A stretch of DNA of 64,000 nt. Source: an uncultured Oscillospiraceae bacterium. GTDB taxonomy: Bacteria; Bacillota; Clostridia; Oscillospirales; Oscillospiraceae. Shown here piece by piece: positions 18,751-26,814 of the stretch. How positions within the stretch are numbered: the first letter of the stretch is position 1; every line of letters starts with the position of its first letter. Position numbers and translations under genes: made by a program. Under the pieces are notes generated by a model. It did no database searches. It saw only the letters and a program-made list of their open reading frames with translations, and was not told the origin of the DNA. The DNA lies in the NCBI GenBank assembly GCA_934565415.1, contig CAKTHQ010000001.1, positions 56,514 to 120,513 of the forward strand, in the 5' to 3' direction.

Positions 18751-19898
18751 TGGACATTACAAAGCTGTGTGGAACCGCTTACTATGTGTTTGACTACCGG
18801 CTTCTGCGCAAAAGAGAAGAATATCTGCGTTCCCTGCTGGGGGACAAAATTGCCCTGGCCTATGCCATTAAGGCAAACCCTTTTTTGGTAAACGGCCTGA
18901 AGGACAGGGTGGAGCGGCTGGAAATCTGCTCCCCCGGCGAAAGCAACATCTGCGACAAGCTGGGCATCGACCCCAAAATGACCGTTATTTCCGGGGTAAA
19001 CAAAACCCCCGCCTTTATTGAGCGGCTGGTAAAGGATACCGACGGGAGAATTTACACCGTGGAATCCCTGACCCAGTTCCGGCTTCTGGAAAGCCTTTCC
19101 AGGAAATACGGAAAGAGGCTGACCGTTCTTCTCCGGCTGACCAACGACAGCCAGTTCGGCATCAACGAAGAGGATATTGAGGAGATTATTGCCCACCGGG
19201 AGCAGTATCCTGCGTTGGAATTCCGGGGCATTCAGTTCTTCTCCGGCACCCAGAAGACCTCCGCCAAAAAGCTGAAGCGGGAAATTAGCCACTTGGATAC
19301 ATTTCTGCTTGACCTGGAGGAAAAATACGGCTATCATAGCCCGGAGCTGGAATACGGCACCGGCTTCCCGGTGGCCTATTTTGGGGAGGACCTGGACGAG
19401 GAGAGCCTGGTTCTGGGCTTCCGGCAGCTATTGGAAGAAATGCGGTGGCAGGGGCACATTACCCTGGAGCTGGGCAGGTCACTGGCAGCAAGCTGCGGCA
19501 GCTATTTTACCCATGTGGCGGACAAAAAGACCAACCACGGCCAGAACTACCTGATCGTGGACGGCGGGATGCACCAGATGGTGTATTACGGCCAGTACAT
19601 GGGTATGAAGATTCCAAAGGTGACCCTCTGCGGCAAGGAAAGACTGGCACCTGCCGGCAGCTGGAACGTTTTCGGCAGCCTTTGCAGCATGAATGACATT
19701 CTGGTCAAGGCCCTGCCCCTGCCCGATGTTCAGATCGGGGATACCCTGCGCTTTGACAATACCGGCGCCTACTGCGTCACCGAGGGCATTTCCCTTTTCC
19801 TCAGCCGGGAGCTCCCGGCGGTTTACCTCATCGATTCGGAAGGTGCGCTTACCTGCGCAAGAAATCCCGTAGAGACCTTCCCTTTCAACACCATATAA
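18747..19898 (+). CDS. PLP-dependent fold-type III decarboxylase (Orn/DAP decarboxylase-like)
   Basis: A 383-residue enzyme of the ornithine/diaminopimelate decarboxylase family. The PLP lysine is in AYAIKANPF (about residue 48); SGVNK and the glycine-rich YGTGFPVAYF follow; LELGRSLAA stands where the family has EPGR; and GSLCSMNDIL matches the C-x-S-x-D active-site motif at the dimer interface. It overlaps the ligase stop (ATGATG/TGA), so the two are translationally coupled. It could make the amine or amino acid that the ligase activates, or act on the carrier-bound residue. The substrate is not known. Confidence 0.88.
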   Translation: MMDITKLCGTAYYVFDYRLLRKREEYLRSLLGDKIALAYAIKANPFLVNGLKDRVERLEICSPGESNICDKLGIDPKMTVISGVNKTPAFIERLVKDTDGRIYTVESLTQFRLLESLSRKYGKRLTVLLRLTNDSQFGINEEDIEEIIAHREQYPALEFRGIQFFSGTQKTSAKKLKREISHLDTFLLDLEEKYGYHSPELEYGTGFPVAYFGEDLDEESLVLGFRQLLEEMRWQGHITLELGRSLAASCGSYFTHVADKKTNHGQNYLIVDGGMHQMVYYGQYMGMKIPKVTLCGKERLAPAGSWNVFGSLCSMNDILVKALPLPDVQIGDTLRFDNTGAYCVTEGISLFLSRELPAVYLIDSEGALTCARNPVETFPFNTI

Positions 19899-19923
19899 AT
19901 ACATCTGAAAGGACCTAACGATT

Positions 19924-20151
19924 ATGGACGAACTGCTTGAAATTCTGAACGACATTCAGCCCGGTGTGGACTTTGAACACGAGGCCCACCTGATTGATGA
20001 CCACCTGCTGGACTCCCTGTCCATCATCTCCCTGGTTGCGGAGCTGGAGGATACCTTTGACATTACCGTTCCCGCTGTGGAAATCATTCCCGATAACTTC
20101 AACTCTGTAGAAGCCATGATGGATATGATCCAGCGGCTGCAGGAAGACTGA
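19924..20151 (+). CDS. Acyl/aminoacyl carrier protein, DltC-like
   Basis: A 75-residue acidic four-helix carrier with the phosphopantetheine serine in DDHLLDSLSIISL (about residue 36). It would hold the residue activated by the ligase at 17239 and pass it to the membrane transferase that starts 2 bases after its stop. AAAGGACC precedes ATG 19924. Confidence 0.92.
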   Translation: MDELLEILNDIQPGVDFEHEAHLIDDHLLDSLSIISLVAELEDTFDITVPAVEIIPDNFNSVEAMMDMIQRLQED

Positions 20152-20153
20152 GG

Positions 20154-21785
20154 ATGGATTTACTTACCCGGCTTCATGCAGGGGCCCATCCGGGACTGAC
20201 GGCCTTTTTTTCGGTGCACTACCTGGCGCTGTTTCTGCCCTTCGCCCTCATTGCCTTTTCGGTAACGCCGAAAAAGTGGAAAAAGTACACCCTGCTTCTT
20301 GTGAGCCTGGCCTTTTACTGGCTCATCAGCGGCACCCTGATTGTCTACCTTCTGGGCAGCGCTTTGGCTATCTGGGGCTTTGGCCTCTGGATGGACAGAG
20401 TCCAGAAAGCGCGGGACATTGCCGTAAAGGCGGCGGAAAAGGCAGACCGGAAAGCCATTAAGAAACGGTACAATGCCCGCTGCCGCCGTGTAATGACGCT
20501 GGCGGTGGTGCTGCACATCGGCACCATTCTGGTTTTGAAATACTCCGGCTTTTTCGTGATGAATGTAAACGCCCTGTTCAAAACGGGCTTTTCCATTCCG
20601 GAGTTTTTAAAGCCTCTGGGTATTTCCTTCTTCGTCCTCAGCAGCGTTTCTTATCTGGTGGATGTGTACCACCAAAAGGTGGAGGCGGACCGGAACCCCC
20701 TGAGGCTTCTGCTGTTTCTCAGCTTCTTCCCCCAGATTGTAGAGGGCCCCATTGTCCGCTACGGGGATACGGCAAAGCAGCTGTGGGAGATTGGGCCCAT
20801 CACCTACGAAAACTTCACCGGCGGCATCCAGCGGATCGGTTACGGTCTGATGAAAAAGATGGTGGTGGCCGACCGGCTGGACCCCTTTGTGGCGGAGCTC
20901 TTTACCCATACGAACAGCTACCCGGGCTTTTTGTCCCTGCTGGGGGCGGTGCTGTATACCGTGCAGCTGTATATGGATTTTTCCGGCTCTATGGACGCAG
21001 TCTGCGGTACGGCCCAGATTTTCGGCATCACCATGCCGGAAAACTTCAAGCGTCCCTTCTTCTCCAAAAACATCTCCGAATTCTGGACCCGGTGGCACAT
21101 CACCCTGGGCACCTGGTTCCGGGACTATATCTTCTATCCCGTTACCATGTCCGGCCCCCTGAAAAAGCTTACCGGCGCCGCCCGGAAAAAGCTGGGCAAC
21201 CACTTTGGCCCCCTGCTTGCCGGTGCCATTGCCCTGTTCTGCGTCTGGTTCTGTAACGGCCTGTGGCACGGCGCCGCCTGGCACTATGTGTTCTTTGGCC
21301 TGTATCACTTTGTGCTGATTCTTTTGGGGAACTGCTTTGCGCCCTATCTGAAAAAGGTCAACGACCGCCTGGGGTTCGGGCCGGACAACAAGCCCTTCCG
21401 GGCTTTTCAGATGCTGCGGACTACGGTGCTGGTTATCTTCGGCGAGCTGATTTTCCGGGCGGATACCATGGGTGCGGCCCTGGCCATGTTCCGGAACATC
21501 TTCACGAAATTTGAGCTGACCTCCTTCTGGTATGCGGACCTGAAGGCTGCCCTGCTGGCCTCCGGCTGCGATGTGCTGGACCTGCTGATTGTGGGCGTTA
21601 CCGTCTGCATTGTGCTGACGGTCAGCGTTCTGCAGGAAAAGGGCATTGCCATCCGCAAAACCCTCAACGAAAAGCCTGCTGCCCTGCGCTGGTGTGTGTG
21701 GTATGCGTTGATCCTCTTTGTGATCATCTTCGGCGCCTATGGCGTGGGCTACACCCCCATCGACCCGATGTACGCAAACTTCTGA
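20154..21785 (+). CDS. MBOAT-family membrane O-acyltransferase, DltB-like
   Basis: A 543-residue polytopic membrane protein of the MBOAT family. The family signature is clear: RYGDTAKQ, YMDFSGSMD, FWTRWHITLGTWFRDY, and the catalytic histidine in CNGLWHGAAWHYV. It presumably transfers the carrier-bound residue across or into the envelope. It is longer than typical DltB (~400), with an added C-terminal segment of about four membrane helices. No DltD follows; the operon ends at a terminator. Confidence 0.92.
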   Translation: MDLLTRLHAGAHPGLTAFFSVHYLALFLPFALIAFSVTPKKWKKYTLLLVSLAFYWLISGTLIVYLLGSALAIWGFGLWMDRVQKARDIAVKAAEKADRKAIKKRYNARCRRVMTLAVVLHIGTILVLKYSGFFVMNVNALFKTGFSIPEFLKPLGISFFVLSSVSYLVDVYHQKVEADRNPLRLLLFLSFFPQIVEGPIVRYGDTAKQLWEIGPITYENFTGGIQRIGYGLMKKMVVADRLDPFVAELFTHTNSYPGFLSLLGAVLYTVQLYMDFSGSMDAVCGTAQIFGITMPENFKRPFFSKNISEFWTRWHITLGTWFRDYIFYPVTMSGPLKKLTGAARKKLGNHFGPLLAGAIALFCVWFCNGLWHGAAWHYVFFGLYHFVLILLGNCFAPYLKKVNDRLGFGPDNKPFRAFQMLRTTVLVIFGELIFRADTMGAALAMFRNIFTKFELTSFWYADLKAALLASGCDVLDLLIVGVTVCIVLTVSVLQEKGIAIRKTLNEKPAALRWCVWYALILFVIIFGAYGVGYTPIDPMYANF

Positions 21786-21791
21786 CTGCTT

Positions 21792-21822
21792 CCCTCCCGA
21801 CGAAAGCGGGAGGGATCTTGCT
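21792..21822 (+). terminator. Terminator of the dlt-like operon
   Basis: CCCTCCCG pairs with CGGGAGGG across a 7-base loop, 7 bases after the MBOAT stop codon. Confidence 0.7.
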
Positions 21823-21858
21823 ATATTGATCTCTTACAAAGATTTGACCTGTTCCCTA

Positions 21859-21887
21859 TTGCAAAACCATTTGTAATTTAGTATCAT
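21859..21887 (+). promoter_or_regulatory. uppP promoter
   Basis: TTGCAA (21859-21864), 17 bases, TATCAT (21882-21887). Confidence 0.65.
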
Positions 21888-21924
21888 TAAGGGAGACCGA
21901 AATCTGTTTTGAGAGGTAAAATCA

Positions 21925-22752
21925 ATGGTTGAATTACTAAAGACAGTCCTCTTTGGCATTGTGGAGGGCGTGACGGAATGGCTGCCGATAAGCTCTACGG
22001 GACACCTGATCCTTTTGGATGAGCTGGTAGCGCTGAATGTGTCCGCCGAATTCAAGAGGATGTTTGATGTGGTCATCCAGCTGGGGGCCATTCTGGCCGT
22101 CGTAGTGCTGTTTTTCCACAAGCTGAATCCTTTCTCCCCCAGCAAAAACGGGCAGGAGAAAAAGGACACCTGGAGCCTGTGGGCCAAGGTGGTGGTATCC
22201 ATCCTTCCTTCCGGCGTGGTGGGGGTGCTGTTTGACGACTGGATGGAGGCCCACCTGCATACCAGTACGGTAGTGGCCGCGGCGTTGATTCTGTACGGTG
22301 TGGCGTTTATATTGGTCGAGCGGATGTATCACGGCCGGCACCTGGCCGTCCGGGATGTAAACCAGATGGACTATAAAACCGCCGTTGGCATTGGCCTGTT
22401 CCAGTGCCTGAGCCTGATTCCCGGTACCTCCCGGTCCGGCTCCACCATCTTAGGCGGCATTCTTCTGGGCGCCAGCCGTTCCGCCGCAGCGGAGTTCAGC
22501 TTTTTTATGGCCATTCCCACCATGCTGGGGGCCAGCGCCATCAAGCTGTTAAAGTTCTTCCTTTCCGGCGTGGGCTTCGGCAGCAGCGAAGTGATGATTC
22601 TTCTGGTGGGCTGCCTGGTATCCTTCCTGGTCAGCCTGCTGGTCATCCGGGGACTTATGAACTATGTCCGGGAGCATTCCTTTGCGGTGTTCGGCGTTTA
22701 CCGTATTGTGCTGGGCATCCTGGTGCTTGCCTACTTTGCGTTCGTAAAATAA
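21925..22752 (+). CDS. uppP: Undecaprenyl-diphosphate phosphatase UppP (BacA)
   Basis: Integral membrane enzyme that recycles the lipid carrier for cell-wall synthesis; it also gives bacitracin tolerance. The 275-residue protein carries both family motifs: EGVTEWLPISSTGHL (about 13-27) and PGTSRSGSTI (about 170-179) with the catalytic residues. Length and membrane pattern are normal. Own promoter upstream; an aldose epimerase-like gene follows after 19 bases. Confidence 0.97.
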   Translation: MVELLKTVLFGIVEGVTEWLPISSTGHLILLDELVALNVSAEFKRMFDVVIQLGAILAVVVLFFHKLNPFSPSKNGQEKKDTWSLWAKVVVSILPSGVVGVLFDDWMEAHLHTSTVVAAALILYGVAFILVERMYHGRHLAVRDVNQMDYKTAVGIGLFQCLSLIPGTSRSGSTILGGILLGASRSAAAEFSFFMAIPTMLGASAIKLLKFFLSGVGFGSSEVMILLVGCLVSFLVSLLVIRGLMNYVREHSFAVFGVYRIVLGILVLAYFAFVK

Positions 22753-22771
22753 CATACAGGAGGTTCCTTCC

Positions 22772-23650
22772 ATGGAATATGTATTGGAAAACGATTACTT
22801 AAAGGTCACTGTCACCACCCAGGGCGCTCAGGTCAAGTCCGTCCTGCGGAAAATTGACGGGGTGGAGCATATGTGGCAGGCTGACCCTGCCGTGTGGGGC
22901 TACCATGCGCCTGTCCTCTTCCCCTACTGCGGCAAGCTGGTGAAGGATACCCTTACTGCCAAGGGGAAGGATTACCCCGGCAAGCAGCACGGCTTTGCCC
23001 GGAACATGGAGCACAGCCTGGTTTTTGCGGATAAGACCTGCGTGGAGCTGGTGCTGGAAAGCAATGAGGAAACCAAGGCAAAATTCCCCTATGATTTCCG
23101 CCTGGTATCCACCTTCACCCTGGACGGGGACCGGCTGGACCACACCCTGACGGTGGAAAATCTGGATGCGGAGGCCCTGCCCTTTGGCATCGGTTACCAT
23201 CCCGCCTTCCGGGTGCCCTTCGACGACAAGCATACTGCCAGTGACTACGAGCTGCGGTTTTCCGATATGGAGTCCCCCCTGTGCATCAACAATCAGCCCA
23301 AGGGCCTGATGCACGGCAACCTCTACTACCTGGGCAATAACATCGATTCCCTGCCGGTCTGCCCGGAGCTCTTCGCCAACGACAGCCACTGCATGACGAA
23401 CCTCAGCTCCACCACCCTGGGGCTGTACGAAAAGGACACCGGACGGGCGGTGGTCTGCAGCATTGCGGAGTTCCCCTATACCCTGATCTGGAGCAAGCCC
23501 GGGGATGTGAAGTTTGTATGCATCGAGCCCTGGCACAGCCTGCCCAGCCCGGAGAACGGCACGACGGACTACCTCCAAAAGCCTGCCGCCGCCATCCTGG
23601 CTCCCGGCGAAAGCTGGTCCACCACCCTGACCACGGAGTTTGTAAGATAA
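22772..23650 (+). CDS. Aldose 1-epimerase family protein (LacX-like)
   Basis: A 292-residue cytoplasmic galactose-mutarotase-fold protein. Seen: HGFARN (first conserved His), GIGYHPAF (second conserved His with proline) and CIEPWHSLP, the motif set of the LacX/YeaD-like branch. It would interconvert alpha and beta anomers of a free or phosphorylated sugar. AGGAGG lies upstream of ATG 22772, and co-transcription with uppP is likely. The exact sugar is unknown. Confidence 0.9.
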   Translation: MEYVLENDYLKVTVTTQGAQVKSVLRKIDGVEHMWQADPAVWGYHAPVLFPYCGKLVKDTLTAKGKDYPGKQHGFARNMEHSLVFADKTCVELVLESNEETKAKFPYDFRLVSTFTLDGDRLDHTLTVENLDAEALPFGIGYHPAFRVPFDDKHTASDYELRFSDMESPLCINNQPKGLMHGNLYYLGNNIDSLPVCPELFANDSHCMTNLSSTTLGLYEKDTGRAVVCSIAEFPYTLIWSKPGDVKFVCIEPWHSLPSPENGTTDYLQKPAAAILAPGESWSTTLTTEFVR

Positions 23651-23657
23651 GAAAAAT

Positions 23658-23686
23658 GAGCCGCTGCGACAGCGGCTCGTTTTTTA
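23658..23686 (+). terminator. Terminator
   Basis: GAGCCGCTG pairs with CAGCGGCTC, followed by a T6 tract. The stop codon of the minus-strand DeoR fragment lies in the T tract. Confidence 0.88.
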
Positions 23687-23890
23687 TCCAAGAAGAACTT
23701 CTATGCCCAAGGCCTTTAAATCGGATACAAAAAGGGGGTTGGCCCGGAACTCCTCTATATCCCTCCGGATCGTAATGGTGGATACGCTGAAAACCATTGC
23801 AAGCTTTTCTGTGGAGGATTCGTTTACACTAATCAGGTAATCCAACAGCTGTTTTCTCCGTTCCTGGACTTCCGCAATAGAATTTCTCAC
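23684..23890 (-). pseudogene. DeoR-type helix-turn-helix fragment (truncated regulator)
   Basis: Only 68 residues remain: RRKQLLDYLISVNESSTEKLAMVFSVSTITIRRDIEEF is a normal DeoR-family N-terminal winged helix, but the ~180-residue sugar-phosphate sensing domain is missing and the frame ends in an unrelated tail. It could be a decayed gene or a small DNA-binding protein. Compare the complete DeoR at 25863. No clear ribosome site was seen before ATG 23890. Confidence 0.6.
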
Positions 23891-23968
23891 CGGCTGTTAT
23901 TTCTTCTTTAACACGCGGAAAAGCAAATACGGAATGGTAAAACTTACATAAAAAGGTGTCGTGAAACA

Positions 23969-24001
23969 CCGCCCGGCGCTCTTGACGGAGCCGCCGGGCG
24001 G
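23969..24001 (+). repeat. 33-bp hairpin, exact inverted copy at 33609-33641
   Basis: CCGCCCGGCG and CGCCGGGCGG form a 10-bp stem. The 33 bases are the exact reverse complement of 33609-33641. The loop carries TTGACG, which serves here as the -35 box of the antitoxin RNA promoter. Confidence 0.8.
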
Positions 24002-24010
24002 TGGTATAAT
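23982..24010 (+). promoter_or_regulatory. Promoter of antitoxin RNA 1
   Basis: TTGACG (23982-23987), 17 bases, TATAAT (24005-24010). The second locus has the same arrangement at 47525-47553. Confidence 0.8.
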
Positions 24011-24016
24011 GAGGGT

Positions 24017-24112
24017 GGAAAGAGGGCGCCGCCGATAGACGGTCAGCTCCCTGGTTGGACGAAAAGTAATCGCCAAGTTTGGAAGACTTGTGGGGCGGTT
24101 ACTTTTCGTTGT
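24017..24112 (+). ncRNA. Putative type I antitoxin RNA (RatA/RNAII-like), locus 1
   Basis: The promoter at 23982-24010 drives a short transcript that runs toward the toxin gene on the other strand and ends at a 15-bp hairpin (24060-24074 with 24094-24108). That hairpin contains the toxin stop codon, so the two RNAs overlap at their 3' ends, as in TxpA/RatA. No open frame is visible in the RNA. Confidence 0.65.
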
Positions 24113-24194
24113 TTATGATCTCAATGACAAGACCAACGACGCCAATGAGTACAAGGCAGAACTGAAAGAAATCAGACCAAGTCATATACGCCAT
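24099..24194 (-). CDS. Small hydrophobic holin-like type I toxin, locus 1
   Basis: A 31-residue peptide, MAYMTWSDFFQFCLVLIG then VVGLVIEIINNEK: one membrane segment with a charged tail, matching the putative holin-like toxin family. Such peptides depolarise the membrane when not silenced by an antisense RNA. ATG 24194 is chosen because AAAGGGGG lies 7-8 bases upstream; ATG 24185 is an in-frame alternative. A close copy lies at 47641-47727. Confidence 0.75.
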   Translation of the reverse strand: MAYMTWSDFFQFCLVLIGVVGLVIEIINNEK

Positions 24195-24360
24195 GACGCT
24201 ACCCCCTTTCCATTTGGACAGGGGGCAAAAAAGTATGTACACCCCCTGTAAAAGGGAGCAAAACCGCCTACCGTTTTATGGCAGTGCCCAGTGGTTCCGA
24301 AGAACCGTGGTTATGGTACCAGATACTGTCGCAAAATCAACAATAGAAAGGATATTTCCC

Positions 24361-25731
24361 ATGCCGTCCACATCCCGCGCCCAGGGCATTTCCATGACCC
24401 GGGGGTCTCTTTGGAAGAACATTTTTCTATTTAGCCTGCCGCTGATCTTCTCCCAGCTTTTGCAGGTTATGTTCAATATGGCCGATGTGGCCGTGGTGGG
24501 GCGGTTTGCCAGTGCCACGGCACTGGGCTCCGTGGGGTCCACCAGCATTCTGGTAACGCTTTTTACCGGTTTTCTCATCGGTATGGGCTGCGGTGTCAAT
24601 GTGTGCGTGGCCCAGCACCTGGGGGCCAGCCAGCACCGGCGGGTGATGGAATCGGTGCATACGGCCCTGGTGCTGTGCACCCTGGCAGGGCTCCTCATCG
24701 GCCTTATCTGCTTCCTTGGGGCTACACCCTTTTTGGAAATGCTGAACACAAAGGAGGACCTTTTGCCGGGGGCGGTGCTGTATCTGCAAATTTATGCCTT
24801 CGGAATGCCTGCCCTGGGCCTGTTTAATTTTGGCAATGCGGTTTTGAGCGCCAGCGGGGATACCCGGCGGCCCCTTCTGTATCTGACCGTTGCCGGGGTG
24901 CTGAACATTATTTTGAATCTGGTCTTTGTCATTGGCTTCCATATGGCTGCCGACGGCGTATCCTTAGCCAGCGTTATTTCCCAGTACCTTTCCGCAGGGC
25001 TCATCCTGTGGCACCTGATCCGGCTGCCCGGGGACTGCGGGGTCCATATGAAAGAGGCACGCATCTACCCGGGGGAGGTCAGAAAGCTTTTGACCCTGGG
25101 TATTCCTGCCGGGCTGCAAAACGCCATTTTCGCCTTTGCCAACCTGTTTATCCAGGTGGGCGTCAACTCCTTTGATTCCATTATGGTGGCCGGAAATGCC
25201 GCCGCCGCCAACGCAGATACCATCGTTTATAACGTGATGGCCGCCTTCCACACCGCCTGCTCCAGCTTTATGGGGCAGAACTGGGGGGCCGGGGACCACA
25301 AGCGGGTGATGCAGAGCTATGGCATCAGCCTGTGCTACTCCTTCTGCTCCGGCGCCGTTCTGGGCCTGGGGCTGCTGTCCGTAGGGCAGACCTTTTTGGG
25401 GCTCTTTACGAACAGTCCGGAGGTGGTAGCCGGGGGGATGCAAAGAATGCGCATTATGTGCTGGAGCTACGCCATCAGCGCCTTTATGGACTGTACCATT
25501 GCCGCCTCCCGGGGTATCGGCAAAAGCCTGGTACCTACGGTGATCGTGATTCTCGGGTCCTGCGTCTTCCGGGTGGCCTGGGTGTATACGGTGTTTGCCT
25601 ATTTTAAAACCATTCCCTCCCTGTATCTGCTGTACGCCTTTTCCTGGACCATTACCGCCGGGGCGGAAATCTGGTATTTCTTTGGAAGCTACCGGAGGCT
25701 GACGAAAAAGGAAGCCGGTTCCGCCGCCTGA
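24361..25731 (+). CDS. MATE-family efflux transporter
   Basis: A 456-residue, 12-helix exporter that moves cationic drugs or metabolites out using Na+ or H+. The two MatE halves are evident (FSLPLIFSQLLQVMFNMADVAVVG at the start, LLTLGIPAGLQNAIFAFANLFIQ near the middle, about residue 242). I chose ATG 24361: AGAAAGGATAT lies upstream and the longer frame to 24193 runs into the toxin leader region with no membrane character. Single gene; the substrate is unknown. Confidence 0.92.
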   Translation: MPSTSRAQGISMTRGSLWKNIFLFSLPLIFSQLLQVMFNMADVAVVGRFASATALGSVGSTSILVTLFTGFLIGMGCGVNVCVAQHLGASQHRRVMESVHTALVLCTLAGLLIGLICFLGATPFLEMLNTKEDLLPGAVLYLQIYAFGMPALGLFNFGNAVLSASGDTRRPLLYLTVAGVLNIILNLVFVIGFHMAADGVSLASVISQYLSAGLILWHLIRLPGDCGVHMKEARIYPGEVRKLLTLGIPAGLQNAIFAFANLFIQVGVNSFDSIMVAGNAAAANADTIVYNVMAAFHTACSSFMGQNWGAGDHKRVMQSYGISLCYSFCSGAVLGLGLLSVGQTFLGLFTNSPEVVAGGMQRMRIMCWSYAISAFMDCTIAASRGIGKSLVPTVIVILGSCVFRVAWVYTVFAYFKTIPSLYLLYAFSWTITAGAEIWYFFGSYRRLTKKEAGSAA

Positions 25732-25799
25732 TGTGTTGAAAAAATTTTCCATATCGGTCATTCCGCGGTCTGACGCGGATGACCGATATTTTTGTTGTG

Positions 25800-25821
25800 T
25801 ATGATTGAAATTTCAATCATA
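25800..25821 (+). promoter_or_regulatory. 22-bp palindrome, likely DeoR operator
   Basis: TATGATTGAAATTTCAATCATA is a perfect palindrome just upstream of the DeoR gene, and a further half site ATCAATCATA lies at 25841-25850 next to the ribosome site. Autoregulation is likely. Confidence 0.65.
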
Positions 25822-25862
25822 TGATGCTATGATATACAAAATCAATCATAGGAGGCCTTCCC

Positions 25863-26669
25863 TTGAATTACGATCATCGAAAAGCATCCATCCTCGCCAT
25901 GCTCAGAAGTACCGATAAGCTGTCCGTAGGGCAGCTGACCCATATGACCGGTGCGTCGGAGGCCACCATCCGCCGGGATCTGGCCCGGCTGGAGTACGAG
26001 GGGCTTATCAAGCGCTGCTGGGGTGGCGTATGCCGTCCGGATGCCTCGGCCAACACCCGGCGCAGGGACCTGCAAAACCACACCCTTACCGCAGCCCACC
26101 AGGCCATCGGCAAGGCCGCCGCATCCTGCCTGCAGGATGACGAGCTGATTTTTATCGGCTCCGGTACCACCACTCTGGCCATGATCCCCTATATCCAGAA
26201 CAAACGGATCCACGTTATTACCAACGGCATTCCCCAAATGGAGGCTCTTCACGAAAAAGGCATCCAAACCCTGCTGCTGTGCGGATTCTTCAAGGAATAC
26301 TCCCGTTCTCTGGTGGGAAAGGAAACGGTGAATATGCTCCGGTCCTATCACTTTGACCGGGCCTTCTTTGGCGCCAACGGTTTAAATTCCCACATGGACC
26401 TGCTGTCCGCCGACGAATACGAGGATGCCATCAAAACCATTTCCATCCACCAGTCCGGCCAGGCCTATGTCCTGTGCGACCACCGGAAATTCGGCCGCAC
26501 CGCCTTTTATCTGATTCCCCGGGAATATGCCAGGGATGTAACCCTCATTACCGATCAGCCGGACATCCCTGCAGACTGCTGGCAGGGCCTGGGCGATGCG
26601 TACATGGCCCGGATCGGGGACCTTCCGAAGGAATATATGATCAGTTTGACAGAAAGTCAACCATTTTAA
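25863..26669 (+). CDS. DeoR/GlpR-family transcriptional regulator
   Basis: A 268-residue repressor. The winged helix is at 5-57 (KLSVGQLTHMTGASEATIRRDLARLEYEGL), and the DeoR sensor domain has IFIGSGTTTLAMIPYI and ITNG. The start is TTG 25863, fixed by AGGAGG (25850-25855) 7 bases before it; no ATG fits. It precedes a PTS IIC, IIB and sulfatase cluster that has a palindrome-overlapped promoter, so it most likely controls that cluster in response to a sugar phosphate. Confidence 0.9.
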   Translation: MNYDHRKASILAMLRSTDKLSVGQLTHMTGASEATIRRDLARLEYEGLIKRCWGGVCRPDASANTRRRDLQNHTLTAAHQAIGKAAASCLQDDELIFIGSGTTTLAMIPYIQNKRIHVITNGIPQMEALHEKGIQTLLLCGFFKEYSRSLVGKETVNMLRSYHFDRAFFGANGLNSHMDLLSADEYEDAIKTISIHQSGQAYVLCDHRKFGRTAFYLIPREYARDVTLITDQPDIPADCWQGLGDAYMARIGDLPKEYMISLTESQPF

Positions 26670-26699
26670 ATCGTCAAAACATAGAATCTTAATCAAACG

Positions 26700-26740
26700 G
26701 TCAATTTCTAATTGACGAATTTAATGAATTATTTTATACT
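26700..26740 (+). promoter_or_regulatory. PTS/sulfatase promoter with overlapping operator
   Basis: TTGACG (26712-26717), 17 bases, TATACT (26735-26740). The palindrome GTCAATT-TCT-AATTGAC (26700-26716) covers the -35 box, a good place for repression by the DeoR protein. Confidence 0.75.
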
Positions 26741-26814
26741 GATGTCAACAGGCGGATCCGGAAGCAGCGGCGCCGCCGAAAATCGAAATCGAAAAGAAAG
26801 AGGGATGACACAGT

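Noticed and set aside
17239..21785. Standard dltABCD operon
   Set aside because: dltD is missing and a PLP decarboxylase-like gene is inserted, so the simple D-alanylation label is not supported.
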